Positions 1 through 7,578 of a stretch of DNA of 64,000 nucleotides are shown piece by piece. The stretch lies in NCBI GenBank assembly GCA_036261915.1, contig DATAJX010000001.1, positions 1 through 64,000 of the forward strand, given 5' to 3'. Position 1 is the stretch's first letter; the number at the start of each line of letters is the position of its first letter. Made by a program: the position numbers and the translations under genes. The stretch is from DATAJX01 sp036261915. Its GTDB lineage: Bacteria > Pseudomonadota > Alphaproteobacteria > UBA2136 > UBA6156. The notes under the pieces are model-generated. The model was not told the DNA's origin. It ran no database searches and was given only the letters and a program-made list of their open reading frames with translations.

Positions 1-341
1 GGAATATCAGGGTAATGCTCATGCCATGAGCCAACTACCTCGGGCAGAAGGTGAATAGCCTCCCACGCTGCCTTAAAAGCTTCATCGAACTTTCCCTGCT
101 TTCTGAGGTTAGTAATGACGCCAAATGAATCGTAGTAACGGGGGGTGGGGTAATGCGGCGGCTCTGCGGAAGTCCAGTAGACCTCACCTGTCGCAGGATT
201 AACTGCCTCAAACATGCGGCCTTTTATTTTCTGAAATGAAACTTCTCGGCTTTGGCCAGTGTAGCGAGGAGCATTACTAATCTCGCCCATCAGCTCTTGC
301 TGTTTGTTGCTTTGAAAAAGGCGTTGAAGGAAGTTGGCCAT
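1..341 (-). CDS. Partial hypothetical protein, cut by the left window edge
   Basis: An open frame runs from an ATG at 341 to the window edge, giving the first 113 residues of a protein whose C-terminus lies outside the window. It begins MANFLQRLFQSNKQQ and has a Tyr/Pro-rich stretch (EPPHYPTPRYYDSFG) and an amphipathic helix (KFDEAFKAAWEAIHLL) that resembles a TPR-like helix. I do not recognise the family. The frame stays open upstream to about position 495, so an earlier start (ATG at 353) is possible. No good Shine-Dalgarno precedes either ATG. Base composition matches the A+T-richer accessory region. Confidence 0.6.
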   Translation of the reverse strand, partial: MANFLQRLFQSNKQQELMGEISNAPRYTGQSREVSFQKIKGRMFEAVNPATGEVYWTSAEPPHYPTPRYYDSFGVITNLRKQGKFDEAFKAAWEAIHLLPEVVGSWHEHYPDI

Positions 342-358
342 AATGAAAAATAGCATAA

Positions 359-380
359 AGGGGGCCGGACAGGCCCCCTG
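359..380 (-). terminator. GC-rich hairpin, possible terminator just upstream of the partial gene
   Basis: GGGGGCC and GGCCCCC pair around a 5-nt loop, and on the minus strand the hairpin is followed by a short T-rich stretch. It lies immediately upstream of the partial gene, so it may end a minus-strand transcript from 380-500 or attenuate the gene itself. Confidence 0.35.
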
Positions 381-552
381 TTTCTGTGCTTCTTGCCAGC
401 CAGCTTCCAAGTCAAACGGGACACGGGTCAGCTTGGTGGCATCAACGGCCGTTGCAGCAGCGCCGAAGCGCGCAATTGTTGCGCCGCTATGTTAAATTGA
501 GTTGGCTGACCGCATGAATTGGTAATTAAATTACTGAATGAGAGGAAGATTG

Positions 553-1719
553 ATGCGCTTTTTATTAGTATTTTTCACTGCGATTCTTAGCTGCTTAGCC
601 TATTCGGCATTGGCAGATATCAGCCCATCTTTCCCTCCTGTTTCAACAACGCTGGTAAAAATGCCTGACGGGCAGAAGGTAAGGTTCCTAGACAGTGCAT
701 CGGAAATGTACCCGGTTATCATGCCGGATGGTGTACGCATTACCTATTTGAAGAAGCCCTCGAAGAAACAGTTTCTTAAGACCTATCAATCTTACGTGAC
801 TTTAAGCCGTGGCATGGAAAAATCCATTATCACAAACGAAAAAGTTAGGTCGTTATGGGGAAAAATAGGGGCTGCAAATAACGATATTCGGCTTCTCACA
901 AACTATCAGGGCATCACAACCGCCGAGCAGCTGGGCGTTTTTCACCAAAACCTTTTACAACTTGAGTTGGATACATCCGAACTCGTTATGCAGATAGCTT
1001 CCGTCTGTTTGAACTATCTAGAAACGCATCGAGAGGGTATTGAGCATGAAAACCTAATTACCCCAGACGACACGGTGATGTGTCACCGCTTTATTCTGAC
1101 CAAATCGCCTTTAAATTCCTCCCCATTTAAGGAGGCGTATAAAGAACACTTTATCGAGGTGTCGAACTTTACTCGAAAAGTCATTTTTGAAGATTTGAGT
1201 AAGGCTGATTTTGAGGACAAGCTCAAGGGCTCTATGGATAAACTCACAGAGGCAAACCTTTCTTTAATTGATAGCCAATTTTATGAACCGGCTAAGCAAC
1301 AGGTACTAAGAGTCAGCAGCAAACGCTTAGCTTCGCAGCAAGAAGAAGAGCAGCGCGCCGCAAAAAGATCTGAGTTATTAAAAATGGGCCTTTCTATGAT
1401 GGCCAATGGTACGTTTGATGGAAAGCCAAGACGTGAACTAGAAGAAAAGCCCTTTACATGCAGTGTCGGAACATACCCTTGGACTGATGAGTGGGGAAAT
1501 AAAATTTGCAAATCATTCACAGACGGAGAGACTCGCAGTGTCCAAGTAAAAGATGGGGATTGTCCGATTGGCAGTCACCCTTCAATGGACAAATGGGGGA
1601 ACAAGACCTGCGACTCTTTTACAAAGAAGGAAACTTACTACGATACAAGTAAAGGTTGTCCCATAGGCATGCACCCTAGCGTTGATAAATGGGGTAACCC
1701 TGCCTGTACCCCCTTTTAA
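553..1719 (+). CDS. Secreted protein with three C-terminal Cys/WGN repeats
   Basis: An exported protein of 388 residues and unknown function. The ATG at 553 is preferred over the one at 538 because AGAGGAAG lies 5 bases upstream. Residues 1-22 form a signal peptide (MRFLLVFFTAILSCLAYSALA) ending in an Ala-rich cleavage site. The middle is mainly helical, with a charged stretch near 265-280. The C-terminus carries three tandem units beginning at about C303, C337 and C369, each following C-x-x-G-x-x-P-x-x-D-x-W-G-N-x-x-C-x-x-F. The paired cysteines suggest disulfide-bonded mini-domains outside the cytoplasm. Low G+C places it with the accessory genes. The name of this repeat family is not known to me. 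Confidence 0.75.
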   Translation: MRFLLVFFTAILSCLAYSALADISPSFPPVSTTLVKMPDGQKVRFLDSASEMYPVIMPDGVRITYLKKPSKKQFLKTYQSYVTLSRGMEKSIITNEKVRSLWGKIGAANNDIRLLTNYQGITTAEQLGVFHQNLLQLELDTSELVMQIASVCLNYLETHREGIEHENLITPDDTVMCHRFILTKSPLNSSPFKEAYKEHFIEVSNFTRKVIFEDLSKADFEDKLKGSMDKLTEANLSLIDSQFYEPAKQQVLRVSSKRLASQQEEEQRAAKRSELLKMGLSMMANGTFDGKPRRELEEKPFTCSVGTYPWTDEWGNKICKSFTDGETRSVQVKDGDCPIGSHPSMDKWGNKTCDSFTKKETYYDTSKGCPIGMHPSVDKWGNPACTPF

Positions 1720-1737
1720 AGCTCTAGCAGGAATGGC

Positions 1738-2307
1738 TCAGATTTTTTCGGCTCTATTTTTAGGGCCGATGCCATACTTGGGGCCTTTGTCGTATTTAAG
1801 AAGGAAAGTGTGCAGCTCCGGTCGCGCCCGCAGCAGGCCCGAACAGCGCTGGATGCGTTGTTGCTCACCGATGCAGTAGAGATGCTCGTATCGGTAACTA
1901 TCGCAAAGTCGCCAGAGTTTCCCCATGACCTCCGTCACGACGGTCGAGTGCGCGTCGGCCGCGACGATAGCTGCATGTCTTCCCTGGTCGTCTAGATGCT
2001 TTTCCAGGGCGGCCTGCATCGCCTTGAGGCCGGTGAACTCAACGTACCGATAGCTGATATGCAGACCGTACTTCTCAAAACAGAACTTGAGCGCAAACTT
2101 TAACGCCGCCTCGACCTGCTCCACGTCCATGCCGACGCGGGCGAAGGTGGGGAACGTCGCCTCATGGTGCTTAATCAATTCCCCGAATAGCTGCCGTGCT
2201 TGGCTTAGTGAGGGCGCGGCAGCATAAGTACTGCAAGTACGGATGGCGTTGATGATGGCATAAAGCCCGCACAAACTATCGATGTCGCCTTGTCGGAGGG
2301 GTTTCAT
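1738..2307 (-). CDS. Putative papain-like (C39-type) cysteine protease
   Basis: A 189-residue protein with no signal peptide. The N-terminal motif QGDIDSLCGLYAIINAI (Q6 to I22) has the glutamine and cysteine spacing of a papain-fold active site (Q6 as oxyanion residue, C13 as nucleophile). H120 in ADAHSTVV and D136 in RLCDSYR are placed to complete the triad. Known C39-like and related papain-fold proteins cleave peptides or isopeptide bonds; the substrate here is unknown. It overlaps the upstream 80-residue gene by 4 bases (ATGA), so the two are translated together. The fold call rests on motif spacing only. Confidence 0.55.
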   Translation of the reverse strand: MKPLRQGDIDSLCGLYAIINAIRTCSTYAAAPSLSQARQLFGELIKHHEATFPTFARVGMDVEQVEAALKFALKFCFEKYGLHISYRYVEFTGLKAMQAALEKHLDDQGRHAAIVAADAHSTVVTEVMGKLWRLCDSYRYEHLYCIGEQQRIQRCSGLLRARPELHTFLLKYDKGPKYGIGPKNRAEKI

Positions 2308-2546
2308 CGGGCGACCCTCCCGTTGCGGGGCTGATTTAACCAGTAGCGTGGCAAGTAGATCTCTGTGGGCGGGATATGGTCGGCCTCACCTCCGGCGATA
2401 AACCATAGGCGCACCATACCGGGTTGGGTTAAATCGGAATGGGCAAGGGCAGTTATTTTCCAGGCCTGTCCCATGCCGACAATGTAACATTCGCAGTGTT
2501 TGGGCACGCCTTTGAGCGCCCGCCTGAGCATAGCAAGAGTGAGCAT
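2304..2546 (-). CDS. Small hypothetical protein coupled to the protease-like gene
   Basis: An 80-residue soluble protein beginning MLTLAMLRRALKGVPKHCEC and ending in a basic tail. I do not recognise the family. Its stop codon overlaps the start of the protease-like gene (ATGA), a sign of translational coupling. A partner or regulator of that protein is a reasonable guess, but nothing in the sequence proves it. The start at 2546 has no strong ribosome site; MLRRAL six residues in is an alternative. Confidence 0.6.
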   Translation of the reverse strand: MLTLAMLRRALKGVPKHCECYIVGMGQAWKITALAHSDLTQPGMVRLWFIAGGEADHIPPTEIYLPRYWLNQPRNGRVAR

Positions 2547-2571
2547 TTTTGTTCTCCGTTTGGTAATGAAA

Positions 2572-2591
2572 GAGCCCCCATTTGGGGGCTC
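2572..2591 (-). terminator. Rho-independent terminator after the DUF927 gene
   Basis: GAGCCCCCA pairs with TGGGGGCTC around a minimal loop, followed on the minus strand by a short T-rich tract. It lies 55 bases beyond the stop of the DUF927 gene. Confidence 0.7.
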
Positions 2592-2645
2592 ATCACTGGC
2601 ACCAATACCAGCTTAAGTATATGATAACATTAGCTAATTATTTAA

Positions 2646-4334
2646 TCAACCCTTTGTTTTTGTTGGTTTTTGGCCATAATTCTTCAGAAATTGCCCGGAA
2701 ATACGGTAGCAACTCTGACCATCCCACGGTGCCAAACGGCAGGTGACAGTCTTGGATTTCCGCTTTTTTTCGGGGATGAAGTATTCCTCAATTTTCTCCT
2801 TAACTTGGTGCACCGGCACCGTTGAGTGCTTTGCCAGCCAGGCATCCAGGGTCGCCTTTCTTATGAAATAGCGCCCCTCAGCTTTGTCCTGGTAGAGAAC
2901 CTTCACATCGCGGAAATCGCGTTTATCGCACATGGTCTTGCGGCAAACCTTTTTCTTGGTTTCCAGGTAGGCGGCAAACTGAGCTAAAACCTGCTCGACC
3001 TTGCGCCGGTCTTCGTCCACGGCCTTACGCATGGTGCGATATGTACGATTTAGATGCTTCTCGACCATGGCAGGGTCAACGCCGGGGAGTATGTCCGCCT
3101 TAATCGCCATTTTAAGGGCAACTTCGGCCAGGGCAAAGGAGTCAGCCATACGACGCTCAAGCCCATCCTTATTGGTGCCCCAACGCCCATGGACGGCCGC
3201 CACGTACTTTCTCACGAGGGCGGTAAAGTGGCTTTCACCCATCTTATGAAGTTTGCGGGCGACGTATTTCACGAAAGCCGGGCCAGCATGACCGTAATTC
3301 GCACTAATCGCACTCATGCAAGCGTCCTGAAACTCAGCGCCGCTGTTGTAACCCTTCGGCAACTTGGTGAAGATGCCTAGGCCTTCCTGCCCCATGAATA
3401 CGGGAACGTTCAGCAGGCGCACGGCTTGGCCCATGCGTTCGGGCGGCACGGACAACTCATAGCTGCTTAGGATGACCGTGCGCTTCACTTCCTCGGCATA
3501 GCCCGATTTACTGTGCCGTGATTTACCGCTGGAATTGGCAAACAGGTACACAATGGCCAGCAGCTTTTTGGCAATTTCATCCGGGGTGTTACCCAACGCG
3601 GCGATTTCATCCATCGCCGTGGGCAGGTCATGTTGGCGGGCAAGGTATTCGGACAAGGCGGGCTCGGTGCCGTGCCAGCTTTTCAACAGATCCTTGGCTG
3701 GACTGCTGAAAGGAGAAATGGCTACCCTCAGCAGCGAGGTCTTTCCGATGCTGGAAGGGCCAGTCAGCATGATGATACGATTATCGCTATCAACAAATCG
3801 CAATAGGACGGCTGACAGTGCTGCCCCTACTACAAGGGTCATGGGCGGGGAGTACCTCATGGCCTTCTGCACGGCTTCCTGCCAGCCTTCTAGCGTACCT
3901 TCAGGTGTGATGCTGGATAACGCGCTCCAATAATGGTCACGGTCATGGCCGATGCTACGGGTGGGCGCCACATAGCAAATACCTTTTGTCTGCCAGCCGA
4001 AAGACTTGACTCCCAAGAGCGACTTTTCCGCTTGCTGGTCTTGGAGGGCTTGAACCGCATCCTTCGGACTGGCAAGCCCTTCCTGTTCGGCAAACCCTCG
4101 AAGGTTTGCTCCGTACCCTGCCAGCTTACGGCGCAGCTCGGTGGGGGAGTCAAAAGCCTCCGCCTTGATTTGCCGCTGGACGACCTCGCCGGCAGAGGTG
4201 GTGAACTCGACCAGTTTGAGGCACTCTTCACCTGCATAGATGTCTGCCACCAGGCGAAGGGTAATGAGGTTTTGAGGTTTCTTAGGTTTTTTATTGGAAG
4301 CCCAGAGGCTGATTTTCTTGAAGTTAGTCTTCAT
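2646..4334 (-). CDS. DUF927 family helicase/primase-associated ATPase
   Basis: A 562-residue protein. The Walker A motif is at 192-200 (GPSSIGKTS) and a Walker B-like segment at about 237-244 (LPTAMDEI). The pattern GVKSFGWQ...SIGHDRD, the hydrophobic segment before the P-loop and the C-terminal SGYAEEVKRTVILSS region match DUF927, a family found in phages, plasmids and integrative elements and usually linked to replication (helicase-like, often beside a primase). No primase domain is visible here. It is last in a minus-strand run with the HUH-like protein and the helix-turn-helix protein, which supports a replication module. Its A+T-rich composition differs from the core genome. Confidence 0.8.
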   Translation of the reverse strand: MKTNFKKISLWASNKKPKKPQNLITLRLVADIYAGEECLKLVEFTTSAGEVVQRQIKAEAFDSPTELRRKLAGYGANLRGFAEQEGLASPKDAVQALQDQQAEKSLLGVKSFGWQTKGICYVAPTRSIGHDRDHYWSALSSITPEGTLEGWQEAVQKAMRYSPPMTLVVGAALSAVLLRFVDSDNRIIMLTGPSSIGKTSLLRVAISPFSSPAKDLLKSWHGTEPALSEYLARQHDLPTAMDEIAALGNTPDEIAKKLLAIVYLFANSSGKSRHSKSGYAEEVKRTVILSSYELSVPPERMGQAVRLLNVPVFMGQEGLGIFTKLPKGYNSGAEFQDACMSAISANYGHAGPAFVKYVARKLHKMGESHFTALVRKYVAAVHGRWGTNKDGLERRMADSFALAEVALKMAIKADILPGVDPAMVEKHLNRTYRTMRKAVDEDRRKVEQVLAQFAAYLETKKKVCRKTMCDKRDFRDVKVLYQDKAEGRYFIRKATLDAWLAKHSTVPVHQVKEKIEEYFIPEKKRKSKTVTCRLAPWDGQSCYRISGQFLKNYGQKPTKTKG

Positions 4335-4369
4335 TATTTAGTCTTTCTTTTGATATGCAACTTAGTGTC

Positions 4370-5158
4370 CTAAAAACCAATCTTGAGAAGGCGTTTTCGC
4401 GGAGATATTCCCGCCAGGAAGATACGGAGTTCGACCTCCCGCTTACCCAATTCAATACCTTGCTGTTTCCAACCATTTCCTGCGACGGAGAACTTAGATT
4501 TGTGCAGATAGGTCAGAGCCTCGGGCAAATTATAGATATCTTTCTTACGCACCGGCACGGCGGCGTCCTGATAGTAAGGATTGAAACTCTCGACCAACCG
4601 TTCCGTGATACGACGGTAAAGATAACTGCTTACATTCCCATGACGACCTCGAATGGCCATCACACCGTGTAAATGCAAGCCCCACCCACCCTGGCGCCAG
4701 TCAATATCCACGCCAAACAGACCACATACATCTAGTCCATTAAAAGCCGTCTTTAATTGATTCCGATACGCTACGCGGCGCACTAACCAATCACAGGATC
4801 CCAAATCACCTGCTGGGATAAAGGTGTCAGCAGGCACGATGCCAGGGAAGTAAAGCTGGTAGGCATCTACTCGTAAGGCTTCAAATAACCTGGTGTACTT
4901 ACGAGCTATCCGAATGCGACGGAGCCGGTCGCATTCGGGACAACCGACTAACTGGCAAGGATAACCGGCGAGCAGACGGCACCCCTGAAGTTTTTGGCGT
5001 ACATAATGATTGCTATAACCGCTGCTATCGAACTTCTTTACTAGATACTGGCGGAACCATTTAGCTGCTTTTATACTTTCATGCCGAGGCAAGTAAATCT
5101 TGGCAAAGCTCTCTAGTACCTGCTGCTTATCAATCAGTAAGCTCTTAGGCACGGCCAT
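4370..5158 (-). CDS. Putative HUH-type replication initiator endonuclease
   Basis: A 262-residue protein. The start at 5158 is chosen because AGGGAGG lies about 8 bases upstream. It has a Cys cluster (C68, C73, C76 in PCQLVGCPEC) that could bind zinc, and H162-L163-H164 flanked by hydrophobic residues (WGLHLHGVMAI), the pattern of the HUH metal site of rolling-circle Rep proteins. Y217 in LTYLHKSKF lies downstream and could be the nucleophile. Such proteins nick the origin and stay linked to the 5' end. It overlaps the upstream 114-residue gene by 14 bases and precedes the DUF927 gene. A related phage or plasmid replication protein without nicking activity is the main alternative. Confidence 0.55.
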   Translation of the reverse strand: MAVPKSLLIDKQQVLESFAKIYLPRHESIKAAKWFRQYLVKKFDSSGYSNHYVRQKLQGCRLLAGYPCQLVGCPECDRLRRIRIARKYTRLFEALRVDAYQLYFPGIVPADTFIPAGDLGSCDWLVRRVAYRNQLKTAFNGLDVCGLFGVDIDWRQGGWGLHLHGVMAIRGRHGNVSSYLYRRITERLVESFNPYYQDAAVPVRKKDIYNLPEALTYLHKSKFSVAGNGWKQQGIELGKREVELRIFLAGISPRKRLLKIGF

Positions 5159-5489
5159 AATACTGACCTCCCTCTGAAAGGTAAGCTTCCTCAACAATGC
5201 CGAGGACAAGGTAAAGTGCCCGGCCTTCCAAGACTACATAAGGATATCCTGTGCTTTGCTGGGCCAAGCGTTTCAGGTCTTCCGAAGTGCTACCTAGACT
5301 GGCTGCAAGGCGTTTACGACTTAGCAGCACGGGAATTCCACACACGCTGATTCGGGTCAGCTTTCCATGCTTGTTGTACTTACGTTTTGCATTACCAGGG
5401 AGAACCAATGCTCTCCGGGGCACTTGTCCCTCCACAAGGGGAATAACAACAGCAGTTAGAGGGTTTTCTTTAGGGTTGTTATTTGGCAT
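5145..5489 (-). CDS. Hypothetical protein of the replication module
   Basis: A 114-residue basic protein starting MPNNNPKENPLTAVVIPL. The start at 5489 is favoured by GGAGGG eight bases upstream, although the frame extends further. It overlaps the helix-turn-helix gene by 11 bases and the HUH-like gene by 14 bases, so all three are probably made from one transcript. I do not recognise a family. The segment LLSRKRLAASLGSTSEDLKRLA could hold a helix-turn-helix, but this is weak. Confidence 0.6.
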   Translation of the reverse strand: MPNNNPKENPLTAVVIPLVEGQVPRRALVLPGNAKRKYNKHGKLTRISVCGIPVLLSRKRLAASLGSTSEDLKRLAQQSTGYPYVVLEGRALYLVLGIVEEAYLSEGGQYYGRA

Positions 5490-5730
5490 CACGCTTGCCC
5501 TCCGCGTGTTGACGCTGGCTAGTGTTGGTAAACGAATTGGCTTTTTCCCACTTAACAACGTCAATCAACCGATAGACCACGGCCGCATTACGACCAGGCC
5601 CAGTTTTGATGAAGGTAGGGCCAGTGCCAGCTACTCGCATATTAGCGAGTTTCTTGACCGAACATCCCCATCTCTTAGCAAGTTGTGCTGGCGTCAGGCG
5701 GCGGCAGCGTTTTGTTTTCTTGAGAGCCAT
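5479..5730 (-). CDS. AlpA/excisionase-type helix-turn-helix protein
   Basis: An 83-residue protein. The start at 5730 is chosen over 5760 because AAGGAAAG lies about 8 bases upstream. LTPAQLAKRWGCSVKKLANM followed by GTGPTFIKTGPGRNAAVVYR is the small winged helix-turn-helix of excisionases and AlpA-like regulators of mobile elements (MerR superfamily). It would bind DNA to control excision or expression. It is first in the replication module and diverges from the 5848 gene, so the region between is a likely operator. Confidence 0.7.
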   Translation of the reverse strand: MALKKTKRCRRLTPAQLAKRWGCSVKKLANMRVAGTGPTFIKTGPGRNAAVVYRLIDVVKWEKANSFTNTSQRQHAEGKRDAK

Positions 5731-5847
5731 TTGGGCTTTCTTTCCTTGGTTTCTAAACACCCCTGCGGGTGCATCAAAACCGTAGGCTTCATGGCGTGAT
5801 TAGGCAGTGGCCAGATACGTACAGAAATTATATCCAGACGTAATTAT

Positions 5848-6930
5848 TTGGATTATAAGACTTTTATGGCTGATTTGCCGCTTTACGAGCTTTTTGGGAA
5901 CTCTGAGCTACTCGATAACAGGGTGGCGGAGCTGATTAGGTGGTATCCACATAACGTAAAGGTTAAACCAACAGACGAAGGCGCAGACTACGTACTAGCG
6001 GCAACCATTATTGCGCTCTTGAGATATCCTGCTTTTCGGGAACATGAGAAAGAACGGGAACAGACCAGACTGGTTCTTATAGCCAGTGAACGTGCCAGGA
6101 TTCATAGGCTTTATGAAGACGAAGATGCTGATGAAAACGGAGAGATTCTAGGACTCCGCGCTTCGCCGGTACTATTTGGCTATGAGCAAGCAATCTTAGA
6201 GGGAAAAAGCTTAATTGAAGAGCTGGCCCATGCTCCAAGTTTGGGAACCATTCTCCAGCTATTTGGTGCCCGCCCACATAAAACCGGAGAGGAAAGTTTT
6301 TGCCTCCCTAAGATATGGAATGCATTTATTGTCGCCACGTCGATACTTTCCACGTTCTATAAATTTACCGACTTTGACCGAGCAGAACTAACCAAACATG
6401 AACCCGGTTGGGAGGAACCATCTCTTGAAAATTTAGCTTCCCAAGGGGCGGTAGCTGCGATGGCTTGGCGTAACCGTCACGGTCAAAAGATTCTGGAGAA
6501 GGACACTAGGTTATATGCTCCTATTATATCCTTAGTATTCGGAGTTATTTTTGTTATGCGGGCCACCAAGTACAAAGAACTTACACTTAGCCAATGTGCA
6601 AACCAGATAGAAATCACCCTGCAAGATATATTGGATAACTTGCCTCTCATCGTTATCTATGCAGCTTGGTTTGAGAAGAACTGGGTGAGCTTATGGTTAG
6701 GATTAACCTCGAATGGCAGAAAGTCACAAACTTTAACAAAGCTTATGGCTAATCAAGGATACCTTGCATGGATGCCACTTGAGTTCATGCCTAAATTCAA
6801 AATGCCTTATGATTTACACCATCATCTGAAACTCTTAAGGAAAGATTTTGAGGCATTAGATAGTAGGGTAAACATAGGCGCTAGGGCGACCACTTCTCGA
6901 CCACGAAAAACGGCTAAGAAAGTCCTATGA
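5848..6930 (+). CDS. Hypothetical protein at the right end of the accessory region
   Basis: A protein of 360 residues from a TTG start at 5848, or 354 from the ATG at 5866; neither has a strong ribosome site. It is mainly helical. Two hydrophobic stretches (PIISLVFGVIFVMRA and LPLIVIYAAWF) might be buried helices or membrane-associated. There is a DHH-like LHHHLKLL segment near the C-terminus and a basic tail. I do not recognise the family. It is A+T-rich and is the last gene before the broken tRNA-Thr, so it is probably element cargo; an abortive-infection or defence role is conceivable but unsupported by any motif. Confidence 0.6.
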   Translation: MDYKTFMADLPLYELFGNSELLDNRVAELIRWYPHNVKVKPTDEGADYVLAATIIALLRYPAFREHEKEREQTRLVLIASERARIHRLYEDEDADENGEILGLRASPVLFGYEQAILEGKSLIEELAHAPSLGTILQLFGARPHKTGEESFCLPKIWNAFIVATSILSTFYKFTDFDRAELTKHEPGWEEPSLENLASQGAVAAMAWRNRHGQKILEKDTRLYAPIISLVFGVIFVMRATKYKELTLSQCANQIEITLQDILDNLPLIVIYAAWFEKNWVSLWLGLTSNGRKSQTLTKLMANQGYLAWMPLEFMPKFKMPYDLHHHLKLLRKDFEALDSRVNIGARATTSRPRKTAKKVL

Positions 6931-7056
6931 TGGATGTTACTACATAGTTACTTTTCAAAAACGCCAAATTGATGGATTTTGATATTAACTATCAAACTAT
7001 TGAAATACAAAGTAAATATAGTTGTTTTTGGTGACTAAATATATGGTGGCATTCTA

Positions 7057-7094
7057 ATTACAAAACCGCTGCACTACCGCTGTGCTAAGCCGGC
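7057..7094 (-). pseudogene. 5' half of a tRNA-Thr(TGT) gene
   Basis: Read on the minus strand from 7094, GCCGGCT, TA, a D-arm (GCAC, AGCGGTA, GTGC), A26, the 5' anticodon strand GCGGT and the loop TTTGTAA (anticodon TGT) follow in correct order. Homology stops exactly after loop position 38; the next bases (TTAGAATGCC) do not form the 3' strand. The 5' flank looks like ordinary core DNA and the 3' flank is the A+T-rich accessory region, so the gene was cut at the anticodon loop. Confidence 0.7.
7062..7085. repeat. 24-bp inverted repeat, left arm (tRNA-Thr D-arm and anticodon strand)
   Basis: This arm is an exact reverse complement of 7137-7160. Both arms carry the tRNA-Thr D-arm plus the 5' side of the anticodon stem. 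The 51 bases between them hold the acceptor strand and 5' flank of the minus-strand half gene. Confidence 0.9.
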
Positions 7095-7136
7095 ACCGGA
7101 GGTATCCTTACCTTAAAAAAAAGCAGGCGTCACGCC

Positions 7137-7160
7137 GCACAGCGGTAGTGCAGCGGTTTT
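7137..7160. repeat. 24-bp inverted repeat, right arm
   Basis: Reverse complement of 7062-7085. It diverges from the tRNA sequence within the anticodon (third T followed by T rather than G). Inverting 7086-7136 would put a correct acceptor strand in front of this arm on the plus strand. Confidence 0.9.
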
Positions 7161-7196
7161 TTCGTGCCCAAGGGCGCGACCTTTATGGAGGGGCCG

Positions 7197-7230
7197 AAGG
7201 TCGGGAGTTCAATCCTCTCAGCCGGCACCA
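7197..7230 (+). pseudogene. 3' part of a tRNA-Thr gene (variable loop, T-arm, acceptor, CCA)
   Basis: AGGTC is followed by a T-arm (GGGAG, TTCAATC, CTCTC), then AGCCGGC and ACCA. The acceptor strand is fully complementary to the GCCGGCT of the minus-strand 5' half. The preceding bases 7193-7197 pair only imperfectly with the anticodon 5' strand. CGACCTT (7177-7183) pairs with AAGGTCG (7197-7203), like the hairpins around the other tRNA tail copies in this window. It may be a relic of the split gene or a downstream tail copy. Confidence 0.65.
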
Positions 7231-7326
7231 TTTCATCAAACAGTATTTTTATGAAAGCCGCCGGTTAAGGGGTGGCAAATTGATGCGGGTACCCTGCATG
7301 ATGGATGCAAACAGGAGGACCCGCGC

Positions 7327-7569
7327 ATGAGTTTGGTGAAACGCATCATGGCCCGCGAAATGCTGCTGGTGGCCTTGGCCGCCGGGACGCCCGCAGTGGC
7401 GTTGCCGATCGATTATTACGGGGCGCCGGTGAAGAAACCCGCCCGTCACGGCCACCACAAAAGCGGCGTGCCGGAAAACGCCGTTCCGACCACCGCCGGC
7501 AGCACCACGCAGCCCGGCGCCAGCGGCATGGCCATCATGCAGAACACCGTATCGACGACGACGCGTTAG
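7327..7569 (+). CDS. Small exported hypothetical protein
   Basis: An 80-residue protein with a good ribosome site (AGGAGG, 8 bases before ATG). The N-terminus has basic residues and a hydrophobic run (MLLVALAAGTPAVALP) typical of a signal peptide. The mature part is Pro/Gly/Ser/Thr-rich with a basic HGHH cluster and no recognisable domain. It is the first core-type gene to the right of the accessory boundary and converges on the alternative oxidase gene. Confidence 0.55.
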   Translation: MSLVKRIMAREMLLVALAAGTPAVALPIDYYGAPVKKPARHGHHKSGVPENAVPTTAGSTTQPGASGMAIMQNTVSTTTR

Positions 7570-7578
7570 GCCAGCGTA

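Noticed and set aside
7137..7230. An intact plus-strand tRNA-Thr with an intron in the anticodon loop
   Set aside because: The acceptor 5' strand is absent on this strand and the anticodon strand pairs imperfectly; no intron catalytic core is visible in the short insert.
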